This document shows, piece after piece, positions 53,697 to 64,000 of a DNA stretch of 64,000 nucleotides (its first letter is position 1; each line of letters starts with the position of its first letter). The stretch is from assembly GCA_902516465.1 (NCBI GenBank), contig CABXZD010000004.1, forward strand, positions 1 to 64,000, read 5' to 3'. The position numbers and the translations under genes are program-made. This DNA comes from an uncultured Pelagibacteraceae bacterium (lineage in GTDB: Bacteria > Pseudomonadota > Alphaproteobacteria > Pelagibacterales > Pelagibacteraceae). The notes under the pieces were generated by a model that made no database searches, was not told where the DNA came from, and saw nothing but the letters and a program-made list of their open reading frames with translations.

Positions 53697-53746
53697 GCGC
53701 TGATTTACCTGAATTGCGAGCGCTTTAAAAAAACCGCTAAAAAAGT
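53697..53746 (+). promoter_or_regulatory. SAM-II riboswitch in front of metX
   Basis: The sequence begins GCGCTGATTTACC and continues ATTGCGAGCGC, then AAACCGCTAAAAAAG. Stem 1 pairs GCGCT (53697-53701) with AGCGC (53719-53723). The pseudoknot pairs the loop TTGCG with CGCTAA across a bulged T, the SAM-contacting uracil of this class. GCUGAUUUA, AUUGC and GCUAAA are the conserved blocks of SAM-II (metA motif), widespread before metX/metA in alphaproteobacteria and marine metagenomes. Bound SAM should lower metX-metW expression. A run of eight T (53746-53753) follows instead of a ribosome binding site. Confidence 0.87.
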
Positions 53747-53779
53747 TTTTTTTCTCTCAATTCATATTCAGCTTTAATT

Positions 53780-54895
53780 ATGAATATTAAAGAAAATATA
53801 AAAACGATTGTTGTTAAAAAACCTTTAAAACTAGATTGTGGCTTAACAATAAATGATTTCCCTCTAGCATATGAAACATATGGTTCACTTAATATAAAAA
53901 AAGATAATGCAATTTTAGTTTGTCACGCTTTAACTGGTGATCAATTTGTTACAGGTCTTAATCCAATAACAAAAAAAGATGGTTGGTGGTCAAATGTTGT
54001 TGGTCCAAACAAATCTATAGATACAAACAAATATTTTGTTATTTGTATTAATGTAATTGGTGGATGTATGGGTTCGTTCGGCCCTAGCCATATCAATCCA
54101 AAAACAAAAAAAACATTTGGTACAGATTTTCCTGTAATTACAATTAATGATATTGTTAATGCTCAAATAAATCTATTAGATCATTTTGGAATAAAAAAAC
54201 TTTTTTCTGTTGTAGGTGGTTCAATGGGTGGAATGCAAGTTTTGCAGTTTGTAAGTAATTTTCCAGAAAAAACAAAAACAGCTGTACCTATTGCTTGCAC
54301 TTCTAGCCACTCAGCTCAAAATATAGCCTTCAATGAACTAGGAAGGCAGGCGATTACTGCTGATCACAACTGGTCTGAAGGTAAATATTCATCTAACAAC
54401 ACTAATCCAGATAAAGGTTTAGCTGTAGCTAGAATGGCCGCACATATTACATATTTATCAAAAAAAGGTCTCCAAGAAAAATTTGGAAGAAAATTACAAG
54501 AAAGAGATGCTCTTAAATTTGGTTTTGACGCTGACTTTCAGATAGAAAGTTATTTAAGATATCAGGGTTCCGTATTTGTGGATAGATTTGATGCAAATAG
54601 TTATCTTTATATTACCAGAGCGATGGATTATTTCGATTTAGGTAAACAATTTGATGGTAATCTCTCTAATGCCTTCAAAAACTCTAAAACTAAATTTTTT
54701 GTAATATCCTTTACTTCCGATTGGCTTTATCCTACACAAGAAAATAAAGATATAGTTATTGCTTTAAATGCTATTGGAGCAGATGTTGGTTTTGTTGAAA
54801 TAAAGTCAGACAAAGGTCACGACTCCTTTTTATTAGATGTTCCTGACTTTTTAAAAACCCTTAAAAACTTTTTGGATAAATCTTATTTAAGGTAA
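53780..54895 (+). CDS. metX: Homoserine O-acetyltransferase
   Basis: A 371-residue alpha/beta hydrolase-fold acyltransferase. The nucleophile serine is in VVGGSMGGMQVLQF, VCHALTGDQF binds near the oxyanion hole, the Asp is in SFTSDWLYP and the His in DKGHDSFLL. It acetylates (or in some MetX succinylates) homoserine as the first committed step to methionine. There is no ribosome binding site in the leader, which is controlled by the SAM-II riboswitch at 53697-53746. metW follows with a one-base overlap. Confidence 0.96.
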   Translation: MNIKENIKTIVVKKPLKLDCGLTINDFPLAYETYGSLNIKKDNAILVCHALTGDQFVTGLNPITKKDGWWSNVVGPNKSIDTNKYFVICINVIGGCMGSFGPSHINPKTKKTFGTDFPVITINDIVNAQINLLDHFGIKKLFSVVGGSMGGMQVLQFVSNFPEKTKTAVPIACTSSHSAQNIAFNELGRQAITADHNWSEGKYSSNNTNPDKGLAVARMAAHITYLSKKGLQEKFGRKLQERDALKFGFDADFQIESYLRYQGSVFVDRFDANSYLYITRAMDYFDLGKQFDGNLSNAFKNSKTKFFVISFTSDWLYPTQENKDIVIALNAIGADVGFVEIKSDKGHDSFLLDVPDFLKTLKNFLDKSYLR

Positions 54896-55509
54896 TGCTT
54901 ATGAAACCGGAATATAAAATAATCTCAGATATAATAAATGAAAATTCTAGAGTATTAGATGTTGGGTGTGACGATGGAACTTTAATGGAATTTCTTAAAC
55001 AAAATAAAGATGTTGATATCAGAGGCATTGAGATATCAAAAGAAAAAGTTCAAATTTGCGTATCTAAAGGATTAACAGTTATTGAGGGTAACGCAGAACT
55101 GGATTTAAAACAATTTCCAAATAAATCATTTGATTATGTTGTCCTTGGTCAAACTTTGCAAGCCTTCGTAAACCCAGAAATAGTCATAAAAGAACTTTTA
55201 AGAGTAGGGAAAAAAGCAGTTGTTACAATTCCTAATTTTGCGCACTGGAAAGTAAGACTAAATTTATTGGTGAAAGGGACTATGCCAGTAACTAAAACAC
55301 TACCTAATGAGTGGTATAATACACCAAATCTTCACATGTGCACTATTAAGGATTTTTTTAAATTTTCTGAAAAAATAGATTTTAAAATTTTTAAATCCTT
55401 AGCACTTATAAATGAAAATGTATCAACCATAAATAATTCTAATTTGTTTACAAAAAATTTATTTGCTGAACTCGGAATATTTTTAATTGAGAAATCATAT
55501 GAAAATTGA
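54895..55509 (+). CDS. metW: Methionine biosynthesis protein MetW
   Basis: A 204-residue SAM-dependent methyltransferase-fold protein. SRVLDVGCDDGTLMEFL is the SAM-binding loop, VVLGQTLQAF and ITIPNFAHWKVRLNLL-like stretch are the MetW signature. MetW is encoded with MetX in alpha- and betaproteobacteria and is needed for MetX activity. Start at ATG 54895, overlapping the metX TAA; ATG 54901 is an alternative. It overlaps gloB by 11 bases. Confidence 0.95.
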   Translation: MLMKPEYKIISDIINENSRVLDVGCDDGTLMEFLKQNKDVDIRGIEISKEKVQICVSKGLTVIEGNAELDLKQFPNKSFDYVVLGQTLQAFVNPEIVIKELLRVGKKAVVTIPNFAHWKVRLNLLVKGTMPVTKTLPNEWYNTPNLHMCTIKDFFKFSEKIDFKIFKSLALINENVSTINNSNLFTKNLFAELGIFLIEKSYEN

Positions 55510-56218
55510 GATAATAAAATGTCTTCAAGATAACTATAGTTATCTAATAATTGACGAGACAAATAATAATGCATGTGTTGTCGATCCTAGCGTGGCAAAT
55601 CCAATAATCAATTTCATTAAAAATAATAATATAAAATTAAAATATATTCTCAATACTCATCACCATCATGACCATATTGGTGGTAATATAGAATTAAAAA
55701 AAAAATATGGATCTAAAATAGTTGCATTTAAAGGTGATAAGGAACGTATTCCTGAGATTGATATTCTTGTTGAGGATAATCAGACATGGAAAGCAGGTAA
55801 TTTTGAAGCAAAAATTTATCATACGCCAGGTCATACAAATGGACATATCGTATTCTATTTTTTTAAAGAAAAAAAAATTTTTACTGGAGACACTCTCTTT
55901 TCTCTTGGTTGCGGAAGAGTATTTGAGGGAACCAATGAACAGATGTTTTACTCTTTAGATAAAATTAAAAAACTTCCCAAAGAAACAAAAATATATTGTG
56001 GACATGAATATACACTGCAAAATTCAAATTTTTGTATTCATCTAGATCCTAAAAATTATAAACTTAAAGATAAGATAACAAAGATTAAAAAAAAACTTCA
56101 GGAAGATCTTCCAACAATACCAGCAGTTTTAAGTGAAGAGATGGAAACAAATATATTTCTCAAAGCTAAAAATATAGAAACATTTTCAAAACTTAGAGAT
56201 TTAAAGGATAATTTCTAA
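55499..56218 (+). CDS. gloB: Hydroxyacylglutathione hydrolase (glyoxalase II)
   Basis: A 239-residue metallo-beta-lactamase-fold hydrolase. The binuclear metal site is NTHHHHDHIGG, with HTPGHTNGHIVFYF, FTGDTLFSLGCGRVFEG and YCGHEYTLQNSNF following, all specific to GloB. It hydrolyses S-lactoylglutathione to D-lactate and glutathione. I take ATG 55499; a TTG at 55487 is in frame but less likely. The start is within the end of metW. gloB next to metW is common in alphaproteobacteria. Confidence 0.96.
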   Translation: MKIEIIKCLQDNYSYLIIDETNNNACVVDPSVANPIINFIKNNNIKLKYILNTHHHHDHIGGNIELKKKYGSKIVAFKGDKERIPEIDILVEDNQTWKAGNFEAKIYHTPGHTNGHIVFYFFKEKKIFTGDTLFSLGCGRVFEGTNEQMFYSLDKIKKLPKETKIYCGHEYTLQNSNFCIHLDPKNYKLKDKITKIKKKLQEDLPTIPAVLSEEMETNIFLKAKNIETFSKLRDLKDNF

Positions 56219-56228
56219 TTTATATAGC

Positions 56229-56256
56229 TTGACTAAAACTAGGCTAAGACTATATT
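56229..56256 (+). promoter_or_regulatory. Probable sigma-70 promoter of the rplU operon
   Basis: TTGACT (56229-56234), 16 bases, TATATT (56251-56256). The predicted start is near 56263, about 21 bases before the rplU ATG. An inverted repeat CCTTAATT / AATTAAGG (56258-56265 and 56269-56276) straddles the start site. Confidence 0.65.
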
Positions 56257-56283
56257 GCCTTAATTAAAAATTAAGGTAGTACA

Positions 56284-56682
56284 ATGTCATTCGCAATAAT
56301 TCAAACAGGTGGAAAACAGTATAAAGTAAAATCTGGCGAAATTTTAAAAATTGAAAAATTACCATATTCAAAAGCTGAAAGTAAAATAGAATTTAAAGAT
56401 ATACTTGCTTATGGTGACGATAAAATAATTGAAATCGGAACACCAATGGTTCAGGGCTCAAAAGTTGAAGCAAATTTAATTAAAAATAGTAAAAATAGAA
56501 CTATCTTAATATTTAAAAAAAGAAGAAGACAGAACTCAAGACGAAAGAATGGGCATAGACAAGAATACTCATTAATAAGAATTAATAAAATTTTCTCAAA
56601 AGACGGAAAAGTCCTGTCTGAGGCTCAAAAAATTTCTAAGCCCTCGAAGAAAGAAGTGGCTGAAAAAGAAAAAAGTAAGTAG
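56284..56682 (+). CDS. rplU: Large subunit ribosomal protein L21
   Basis: A 132-residue protein. The L21 core (residues 1-103) starts MSFAIIQTGGKQYKVKSGE and contains FKKRRRQNSRRKNGHRQEY, the rRNA-binding loop. The last 30 residues are a Lys/Glu/Ser-rich tail (SKPSKKEVAEKEKSK) not present in the 103-residue E. coli protein, but seen in many alphaproteobacterial L21. First gene of the rplU-rpmA-obg-proB-proA-nadD-rsfS-ctpA-rppH run. Confidence 0.96.
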   Translation: MSFAIIQTGGKQYKVKSGEILKIEKLPYSKAESKIEFKDILAYGDDKIIEIGTPMVQGSKVEANLIKNSKNRTILIFKKRRRQNSRRKNGHRQEYSLIRINKIFSKDGKVLSEAQKISKPSKKEVAEKEKSK

Positions 56683-56691
56683 GTACAAGTT

Positions 56692-56946
56692 ATGGCAACA
56701 AAAAAAGCAGGTGGATCTTCCAGGAACGGTCGTGATAGTGCTGGCCGAAGATTAGGCGTTAAAAAGTATGGTGGTGAGACAGTAGTACCTGGAAATATAA
56801 TTGTTAGACAGAGAGGTACTAAAATATTTCCTGGAGAAAATGTAGGAATGGGTAAAGATCACTCAATTTTCTCAGTGATTAAAGGTAAAGTAGTTTTTAA
56901 AAAGACTAAATCAGATAGAACTTTTGTTTCAGTAAAACCCAATTAA
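56692..56946 (+). CDS. rpmA: Large subunit ribosomal protein L27
   Basis: An 84-residue protein, full length for L27: [40 protein letters not shown] and [17 protein letters not shown]. The N-terminal tail reaches the peptidyl transferase centre. It has no leader-peptide processing site as found in Firmicutes. It follows rplU by nine bases. Confidence 0.98.
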   Translation: MATKKAGGSSRNGRDSAGRRLGVKKYGGETVVPGNIIVRQRGTKIFPGENVGMGKDHSIFSVIKGKVVFKKTKSDRTFVSVKPN

Positions 56947-56965
56947 TAGTACAACTTAAAATTAG

Positions 56966-59053
<2,088 letters not shown>

Positions 59054-59054
<1 letters not shown>

Positions 59055-60304
59055 TGAATAATTTACTTAAAAATATTGGCAAAAAATCAAAAAAAGCATT
59101 TTCTATTCAACTGGATACTAAAAAAAAAAATAAAGTCCTTAAAAATTATCTTCATTTAATATTAAAAAATAAAAAATTAATTTTAAGTGAAAACCTAAAA
59201 GATATTGAAAATGCTAACAAAAAAAAATTAAATGATAATTTGATAAAAAGATTGGTTTTAACCAACACAAAAATTTTGGATATTGTTAATTCAATTAAAA
59301 ATATAATTAAATTAAAAGATCCAACCAATATTGTTTTAGAAAAATGGAAACGGCCTAATGGTTTAAGTATTTCAAAAGTATCAATTCCCATAGGAGTAAT
59401 TGGGGTCATTTATGAAAGCAGGCCTAACGTTACATCAGATGTTGCTTCATTATGTTTTAAGTCGGGCAATTCAGTAATCTTAAAAGGTGGTTCTGAAGCA
59501 TTTTATTCAAATCGTATACTTTCGAAATTATTTAGAAGGTCTCTTAAAAAAAACAAAGTAGATGAAAATTTTGTACAATTTATAGATTTAAAAAAAAGGA
59601 AAGTAGTTGATTTACTTTTAACTAAAATGAACAATTTTATTGACGTAATTATTCCAAGAGGAGGGAAAAGTTTGGTAAAGAAAGTTCAAAAATTATCTTC
59701 AATTCCAACAATTGGACATTTAGAGGGTGTGTGTCACACATATGTAGATAAAGATGCAAATCTTAAGATTGCAAAAAAAATTATCTATAACGCTAAAATG
59801 AGAAATACAGCTATTTGTGGCGCTACAGAAACAATTCTGTTACATGAAAAAATAGTTAAAAAATTTGTTAATCCTATATTTAAGGACCTAGAAAATGGTG
59901 GATGTAAAATTATTGGAGATAATAAAATTATAAAATCTTATAATGGTAAAGTACAAAAAGCCTCGATTAAGGATTGGTCTAAAGAATATTTATCTCCAAT
60001 AGTTTCTGTTAAGACAGTTAAAAATTTAAATGAAGCAATTAATCATATCAATAAATATGGAACAATGCATACTGACTCTATAATTACTCGAAACAAACTA
60101 ACCGCTAGAAAATTTCTTAAAGAAGTAAAAAGTTCAATCGCCATGCATAACACCTCAACACAATTTGCTGATGGAGGAGAATTTGGTTTTGGTGGTGAGG
60201 TTGGAATATCTACAAATACATTACCCCCACGTGGTCCTGTGGGATTAAATCAATTAGTTTCTTATAAATACCAAATATCAAGTAGTGGGAAAATAAGGAA
60301 TTAA
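59054..60304 (+). CDS. proA: Glutamate-5-semialdehyde dehydrogenase
   Basis: A 416-residue aldehyde-dehydrogenase-fold enzyme. The catalytic cysteine is in MRNTAICGATETIL; VIYESRPNVTSDVASLCFK and the SNAILRGGSE-like SVILKGGSEAFYSN and IPRGGKSLVKK are the NADPH/substrate blocks. It reduces glutamyl 5-phosphate to the semialdehyde, second step of proline synthesis. proB and proA form a pair. nadD follows after one base. Confidence 0.97.
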
Positions 60305-60305
60305 T

Positions 60306-60827
60306 TTGAGATTAAAAAAAATTAAAATTGGAATTCTAGGTGGGTCTTTTGATCCCGCGCACAGAGGTCATCTTGCAATTTCTAAAGAGGCATTAAAAAG
60401 ATATAAATTAAAAAAAGTAATATGGGCAATTACAAAAAAAAATCCATTTAAGAAACTCAGCAATGTAAGCCTTTTGGTTAGAGTTAAACACTGTAAAAAA
60501 ATTATAGGCAATAATAATTCTATAAAAGTTAAATTTTATGAGAAGAAAATAAAATCCAATAAGACAATTAATTTGATAAATTATTTAAACAGAAATAAGA
60601 AAATTGAGATTTTCTTTTTAATGGGTGCAGATAATCTGATTAGCTTTCACAAATGGCATAAATGGGAAACTATTTCTGAAAAATGTAAGATTATAGTGTT
60701 TGACCGTTATGGGTACAAAAAAAAATCTTTAAATTCAACAACATTTAAAAGATTGAATAATAAAAATCTAAAGTTTATTGAGTTTAATAAAGTTAATATT
60801 TCATCTTCTCAATTAAGGAAAATTTGA
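60306..60827 (+). CDS. nadD: Nicotinate-nucleotide adenylyltransferase
   Basis: A 173-residue nucleotidyltransferase starting at TTG 60306, the only credible start (RLKKIKIGILGGSFDPAHRGHL follows, with the ATP-binding GGSFDP.H.GH motif). FFLMGADNLISFHKWHKWE is the NaMN/adenylate site and the SSSQLRKI at the C-terminus is the ISSTxIR motif. The protein ends right there, without the 20 residues that follow in E. coli NadD, as in several alphaproteobacteria. It makes NaAD for NAD synthesis. The start codon lies one base after the proA stop. Confidence 0.93.
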   Translation: MRLKKIKIGILGGSFDPAHRGHLAISKEALKRYKLKKVIWAITKKNPFKKLSNVSLLVRVKHCKKIIGNNNSIKVKFYEKKIKSNKTINLINYLNRNKKIEIFFLMGADNLISFHKWHKWETISEKCKIIVFDRYGYKKKSLNSTTFKRLNNKNLKFIEFNKVNISSSQLRKI

Positions 60828-60844
60828 TAGGGTTAAATTAATTA

Positions 60845-61195
60845 ATGGATAATATTTTAAATTTAAAAGAAACCATCATTCAAACCTTAGATATAAATAA
60901 AGCTCTAGATATAGTTAGTATAGATTTAAAAGATAAGAGTTCTATGGCTGATTACATGATTATTGCTAGTGGTACATCCTCGAGACATATTCAATCATTG
61001 TCTGAACAAGTCCTTGAGAAACTAAAGAATAATGGTGTGAAAAATTCTAAGATTGAGGGAAAAGATAGTAGTGAATGGAAATTAGTTGATGGAATTGATT
61101 TAATTATACATATTTTTCATCCTGAAAAAAGAAAGTTTTATGAACTTGAAAAGATTTGGTCTGAACTAATACCCAAAGAAAAATTAATAATATGA
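60845..61195 (+). CDS. rsfS: Ribosomal silencing factor RsfS
   Basis: A 116-residue protein of the RsfS/Iojap family: DIVSIDLKDKSSMADYMIIASGTSSRHIQSL, KDSSEWKLVDGIDLIIHIFHPEKRKFYELEKIW. It binds L14 and keeps the subunits apart in starvation. The gene is 17 bases after nadD and overlaps ctpA by 4 bases (ATGATGA). In most alphaproteobacteria rlmH comes next; here ctpA does. Confidence 0.95.
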   Translation: MDNILNLKETIIQTLDINKALDIVSIDLKDKSSMADYMIIASGTSSRHIQSLSEQVLEKLKNNGVKNSKIEGKDSSEWKLVDGIDLIIHIFHPEKRKFYELEKIWSELIPKEKLII

Positions 61196-62328
61196 TGAGA
61201 AAAAATTTAGGAATATGCTTTTTATTTATTTTTACTTTTATCCAGGGGGTAAATTCCTCTGAAAATGATATATATAAAAAAATAGATTTGTTTGGAGAAG
61301 TTCTTGAGAAGATAAACAAGGAGTACGTGGACGAAATAAATCAATCAGAAAGTATGGACTCTGCTATTAACGGTCTTCTACAATCATTAGATCCGTATTC
61401 TGCATATATGTCACCCGAAATTTTTAATGAGATGCAAACTGAGACCAGTGGTGAATTTGGAGGATTAGGTATAGAAGTAAGTATGGAGTCTGGAGTTGTA
61501 AAAGTTATAACTCCTATAGATGATACACCTGCCTCTAGAGCAGGCATTAAAGCAGGTGATTATATTATAAAAATAAACAACATTCAGGTTCAGGGAAAAT
61601 CTTTAAGTGAAGCAGTGGATTTAATGAGGGGTCCTATCGGTTCAGGAATCGAACTGACAGTAAGGAGACGAGGAGTAAAAAAGGCATTAATATTTAATGT
61701 TATAAGGGAAATTATACAGGTTCAATCTGTTAAAGCTGATCTTTTAGAAACAAATATAGGATATATTAGATTAACTTCATTTAACGAAAATAGCGATAAA
61801 CAAATAGAAAAAAAAATCATTGACTTTGAAAAAAATAAAGATGTGACAGCTTATATTTTAGATTTAAGGAACAATCCCGGAGGGCTACTTTCACAAGCTA
61901 TTAAGGTTTCCGACTTCTTTTTAAATAATGGAGAGATCGTTTCAACGAAAAGTAGGAAAGCTTCAGAAAATAGAAAATGGTTTGCTGATCAGGGTGATTT
62001 AACTAATGGAAAAACATTAATTGTATTAATTAATTATGGATCTGCCTCAGCATCTGAAATTGTGGCAGGTGCTCTTAAGGACCACAAAAGAGCGATTTTA
62101 ATAGGTGAAAATAGTTTTGGAAAAGGATCTGTTCAATCTATTATACCTCTAAATAATAAGGGTGCTATTAGATTAACAGTGGCCAAATATTATCTTCCTT
62201 CGGGTAAATCAATTTCAGAGGTTGGTGTTTCACCAGATATAGAAATTGATGAAGAAACAGATGATTTTATAATTAAAACAGAAACTGATAATCAATTAAA
62301 TTATGCCATTAAACTCCTTAATGGATAA
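61192..62328 (+). CDS. ctpA: Carboxyl-terminal processing protease CtpA (S41)
   Basis: A 378-residue protease with a signal peptide (MRKNLGICFLFIFTFIQGVNS). A PDZ domain covers about 90-170 (FGGLGIEVSMESGVVKVITP, SRAGIKAGDYIIKIN), then the S41 core with the catalytic serine in YGSASASEIVAGAL and the lysine in NSFGKGSVQSI. It trims C-terminal ends of periplasmic proteins. The peptidoglycan-linked EnvC-type gene that often precedes ctpA is missing. rppH starts directly at its stop. Confidence 0.96.
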   Translation: MMRKNLGICFLFIFTFIQGVNSSENDIYKKIDLFGEVLEKINKEYVDEINQSESMDSAINGLLQSLDPYSAYMSPEIFNEMQTETSGEFGGLGIEVSMESGVVKVITPIDDTPASRAGIKAGDYIIKINNIQVQGKSLSEAVDLMRGPIGSGIELTVRRRGVKKALIFNVIREIIQVQSVKADLLETNIGYIRLTSFNENSDKQIEKKIIDFEKNKDVTAYILDLRNNPGGLLSQAIKVSDFFLNNGEIVSTKSRKASENRKWFADQGDLTNGKTLIVLINYGSASASEIVAGALKDHKRAILIGENSFGKGSVQSIIPLNNKGAIRLTVAKYYLPSGKSISEVGVSPDIEIDEETDDFIIKTETDNQLNYAIKLLNG

Positions 62329-62805
62329 ATGGAAAATAAATTCAAAAATCTACCTTTTAGAATTGGAGTGGGTATTATCGTTTTAAACAAAAATAATAAA
62401 GTTTTTGTTGCTAAAAGAATAGACAATCCTAAAAATTTTTGGCAAATGCCTCAGGGAGGAGTTAATGAAGGAGAGGATTTTATAACAGCTGCTTATAGAG
62501 AATTAGAAGAGGAAACTAGCATAAAAAATGTGAAATTAATTAAAGAAATTGATGGTATTTTAACTTACGAACTTCCTGATCATTTATTAGGTATAGTATG
62601 GAAAGGTAAATATAAAGGTCAAAAACAAAAATGGTTCCTTATGCAATACTTGGGTGATGACAGTGATATAAATATAAAAACAGATAAACCAGAATTTTTA
62701 GAGTGGAAATGGATTGATTTGGATATGATAACCACAGTAGTAGTCAATTTTAAGCTTCATATCTATGAAGAACTAAAGGAAAAAATAAAAAAAATAATTA
62801 ATTAA
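62329..62805 (+). CDS. rppH: RNA pyrophosphohydrolase (Nudix)
   Basis: A 158-residue Nudix hydrolase. The Nudix box is GGVNEGEDFITAAYRELEEE (GX5EX7REXXEE), starting near residue 44, preceded by FWQMPQ as in RppH. RppH removes the 5' pyrophosphate of mRNA to start decay. It is the last gene of the run and overlaps the convergent atpC by 8 bases. Confidence 0.95.
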   Translation: MENKFKNLPFRIGVGIIVLNKNNKVFVAKRIDNPKNFWQMPQGGVNEGEDFITAAYRELEEETSIKNVKLIKEIDGILTYELPDHLLGIVWKGKYKGQKQKWFLMQYLGDDSDINIKTDKPEFLEWKWIDLDMITTVVVNFKLHIYEELKEKIKKIIN

Positions 62806-63189
62806 TCGATTTTAAAACTTCAATTTTTTGATCGACTAAATATTTAAATTGATCATTGTTACTATCCTTATTTAAGTCTTCTTCAGCTTTTTCAAGCAGT
62901 TCCTTCAATTTATCTTTTTTTAGATCTCTTAAATTAAAAATAGAACTAGTCAAAATTGACAAGTTGTTGTTTTTAAATTCAACTATTCCATCCTCTACAT
63001 AAAATTTTTCTTCTGTCGATTTTGTAAAAATTTTAATTATTCCTGGTTTTAGAAAAGATATTATAGAAATGTGATCTTTGAGTATTCCCATTTCACCTTC
63101 AAATGCGGGTATTACTACCTCCATCACGTCCTCTTTTGAAAGAAAAGATTTTTCAGGATTGACTATTTCAACGCTAAATTCTTCATTCA

Positions 63190-63190
<1 letters not shown>
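62798..63190 (-). CDS. atpC: ATP synthase F1 epsilon subunit
   Basis: A 130-residue epsilon subunit. The start FSVEIVNPEKSFLSKEDVMEVVIP and AFEGEMGILKDHISIISFLKPG are the beta-sandwich domain; the C-terminal helices span DLKKDKLKELLEKAEEDL. It couples F1 rotation and may inhibit ATP hydrolysis. The gene follows atpD on the minus strand, overlapping the stop by one base, and ends the operon inside rppH. Confidence 0.95.

Positions 63191-64000
<810 letters not shown>

Noticed and set aside
56258..56276. Leader hairpin of rplU (L21 leader-like)
   Set aside because: The inverted repeat is perfect but lies across the expected transcription start (about 56263), so the full stem would not be in the mRNA. 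It could instead be part of a DNA site. No similarity to known L21 leaders can be claimed.
60306..60827. nadD truncated by a frameshift at its 3' end
   Set aside because: The protein ends straight after the SSxxIR-type motif and short forms of this kind occur in alphaproteobacteria. No continuation is visible in the other frames before rsfS.

Overview
The window is a dense, AT-rich (by eye about 30% G+C) piece of bacterial chromosome that looks like a streamlined marine alphaproteobacterium of the SAR11 group (Pelagibacterales). Reasons: very short or negative spacing between genes, lysine/asparagine/isoleucine-rich proteins, a class I lysyl-tRNA synthetase, alphaproteobacterial regulators (ChvG/ChvI-like, RegA/ActR-like), a SAM-II riboswitch in front of metX-metW, and familiar alphaproteobacterial gene orders (HAD-ribF, hisC-tyrA | metX-metW, rplU-rpmA-obg-proB-proA-nadD-rsfS-ctpA-rppH). 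Species assignment is inference. I saw no tRNA or rRNA gene, no insertion sequence, no prophage and no CRISPR array. No gap between genes exceeds 300 bases; the longest, 3039-3318, holds a terminator and a possible 38-residue basic protein.

Layout. 1-5.1 kb: ribF and a HAD phosphatase diverge from the heat-shock operon groES-groEL, followed by typA. 5.1-10.7 kb: a YczE-like membrane protein, a secreted protein of unknown role, an FAD oxidoreductase, the TldD/TldE protease pair and a DCC-family thiol protein. 10.7-14.3 kb: a leftward group with two unknown proteins (one an extreme lysine-rich coiled coil), cyclopropane fatty acid synthase and a DapA-family aldolase that is not a normal DapA. 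14.3-20.8 kb: a GT9 glycosyltransferase, a membrane-anchored J-domain protein, oligopeptidase B, a small heat-shock protein with what looks like an RNA thermometer, a lipoprotein, and a purine permease facing a purine phosphoribosyltransferase. 20.8-30.5 kb: a GT17 glycosyltransferase, DUF1330, AlkA-type glycosylase, a DMT transporter, the tight msrA-sseA-RND efflux operon, an SLT lipoprotein with a VanZ-like protein, and gpmA. 30.5-40.2 kb, leftward: polA, chvI-chvG, ahcY, tsaE, amgK, murU; then bioY and regA. 40.3-44.4 kb: a four-gene polyamine operon. 44.4-48 kb, leftward: lysK-pyrD and rpmB with a queuosine precursor transporter. 48-51.6 kb: trkH, ampG-like, NlpC/P60. 51.6-56.2 kb: tyrA-hisC diverging from the riboswitch-controlled metX-metW-gloB. 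56.3-62.8 kb: the ribosome-assembly/proline operon ending in rppH. 62.8-64 kb: the end of the ATP synthase operon (atpD, atpC), leftward.

How the genes fit together. Protein quality control is prominent (GroES/EL, Hsp20, J-domain protein, TldD/E, CtpA, oligopeptidase B, MsrA). Two peptidoglycan recycling pieces (AmgK-MurU and an AmpG-like importer next to an NlpC/P60 hydrolase) sit 20 kb apart. One-carbon/methionine metabolism appears as AhcY and as riboswitch-controlled MetX-MetW. The polyamine operon joins arginine-derived and ornithine-derived routes to putrescine with a deoxyhypusine-synthase-like enzyme.

The most notable signals are non-coding or structural: a ROSE-type hairpin over the Shine-Dalgarno site of hsp20 behind a near-consensus heat-shock promoter; a SAM-II riboswitch followed by a run of eight T rather than by a ribosome binding site; an RND adaptor whose helical hairpin is almost entirely missing; and a recurrent pattern in which convergent genes end on each other's stop codons, five times by exactly four bases.
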